Below are positions 5,548 to 5,899 of a stretch of DNA of 5,899 bases, piece after piece. Each line of letters starts with the position of its first letter. Position 1 is the stretch's first letter. A program made the position numbers and the translations under genes. The DNA lies in assembly GCA_964648215.1 (NCBI GenBank), contig CAZYMF010000267.1, positions 1 to 5,899 on the forward strand. The letters are read 5' to 3'. The DNA is from CAZYMF01 sp964648215 (lineage in GTDB: Bacteria > Desulfobacterota > Binatia > HRBIN30 > JACQVA1). Below the pieces are notes generated by a model. It ran no database searches. It was not told where the DNA came from and saw only the letters and a program-made list of their open reading frames with translations.

Positions 5548-5899
5548 ATGGAACCACATTACGAGCTGTGGATCGGCGGCAAGCCGTGTCCGCCCAACGC
5601 CGGGCGGTATTTCCCCTCGACGAACCCCGCCAACGGCGAAAGGCTGACCGAGATCGCTCTCGCCGACCGCGACGACGTGGCGGCAGCGGTGGCGGCGGCG
5701 AAGTCCGCCTTCCCGGACTGGCGCGATCGCAAGCCGATCGAGCGCGGGCGCGTTCTGCTCGAGATCGCGCGCACCATTCGCGCGCGGCAGGCCGAGCTCG
5801 CCGAGCTCGAGCAGCTCGAGGCCGGCAAGCCGGCGTACCACGCCCCGTTCGAGATCGAGCTGGCGGCGCAGTACTTCGAGTTCTACGGCGGTCTGGTGA
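5548..5899 (+). CDS. Aldehyde dehydrogenase family protein, partial (C-terminus beyond right edge)
   Basis: An open frame from ATG at 5548 to the window end, 117 residues with no stop. It reads as the N-terminus of an NAD(P)-dependent aldehyde dehydrogenase: YELWIGGKPCPPNAGRYFPS (5-24), TNPANGERLTEIALADRDDV (25-44), AAVAAAKSAFPDWRDRKPIE (46-65), RGRVLLEIARTIRARQAELA (66-85) and LEQLEAGKPAYHA (87-99), matching the usual order of NAD-binding-domain helices. The catalytic Glu and Cys lie beyond the edge, so activity cannot be checked. The N-terminal style suggests a betaine-aldehyde or gamma-aminobutyraldehyde type enzyme rather than a CoA-acylating one, but this is weak. It lies 77 bases after the lyase on the same strand, and may oxidise an aldehyde related to the pathway or be a separate unit. 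Confidence 0.9.
   Translation, partial: MEPHYELWIGGKPCPPNAGRYFPSTNPANGERLTEIALADRDDVAAAVAAAKSAFPDWRDRKPIERGRVLLEIARTIRARQAELAELEQLEAGKPAYHAPFEIELAAQYFEFYGGLV

Noticed and set aside
5344..5841. Minus-strand frames over the lyase end and the aldehyde dehydrogenase start
   Set aside because: They are shadows of the plus-strand genes, without motifs. The plus strand at 5548-5899 clearly encodes an aldehyde dehydrogenase N-terminus.

Overview
This 5.9 kb window is high in GC (about two thirds by eye), with long spurious open frames in the non-coding registers, as expected of a GC-rich bacterium. It is almost entirely coding and carries no rRNA, tRNA, mobile element or CRISPR that I can see. Gene content (CaiB/BaiF CoA-transferase, MaoC hydratases, acyl-CoA dehydrogenase, CitE/HpcH lyase, SCP2-like protein, alpha/beta hydrolase) fits an environmental heterotroph with rich acyl-CoA metabolism, such as a proteobacterium, 'deltaproteobacterium' or Binatota/Rokubacteria-type lineage. 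The sequence alone does not fix the taxon.

Layout. Positions 1-1086 hold two minus-strand genes: an SCP2-like small protein, then an alpha/beta hydrolase that runs off the left edge. Their stop and start codons overlap (TGATG). Positions 1087-1175 are a divergent intergenic region with an AT-rich island and an 18-bp near-perfect palindrome, a likely operator. From 1176 to 5470 five plus-strand genes are packed with four successive 4-base ATGA overlaps: MaoC-like protein 1, acyl-CoA dehydrogenase, MaoC-like protein 2, CaiB/BaiF CoA-transferase, and a CitE/HpcH lyase resembling L-malyl-CoA/beta-methylmalyl-CoA lyase (Mcl1). After a 77-base gap with its own ribosome binding site, an NAD(P)-dependent aldehyde dehydrogenase begins at 5548 and is cut by the right edge. 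It has no stop codon in the window.

How the genes may work together (inference): the CoA-transferase activates or isomerises a branched dicarboxylic acid, the dehydrogenase makes an alpha,beta-unsaturated acyl-CoA, one or both MaoC proteins hydrate it, and the lyase cleaves the 3-hydroxyacyl-CoA to a shorter acyl-CoA plus a 2-oxo acid. With methylsuccinate/mesaconate as substrate this would give beta-methylmalyl-CoA, then propionyl-CoA plus glyoxylate; with itaconate-type chemistry, citramalyl-CoA, then acetyl-CoA plus pyruvate. The set resembles parts of the 3-hydroxypropionate bi-cycle, the ethylmalonyl-CoA pathway and the mycobacterial fadE19-Rv2499c-citE region but matches none exactly. 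The most notable details are the altered catalytic positions in both MaoC proteins, which suggest a heteromeric enzyme, and the palindrome in the divergent promoter region.
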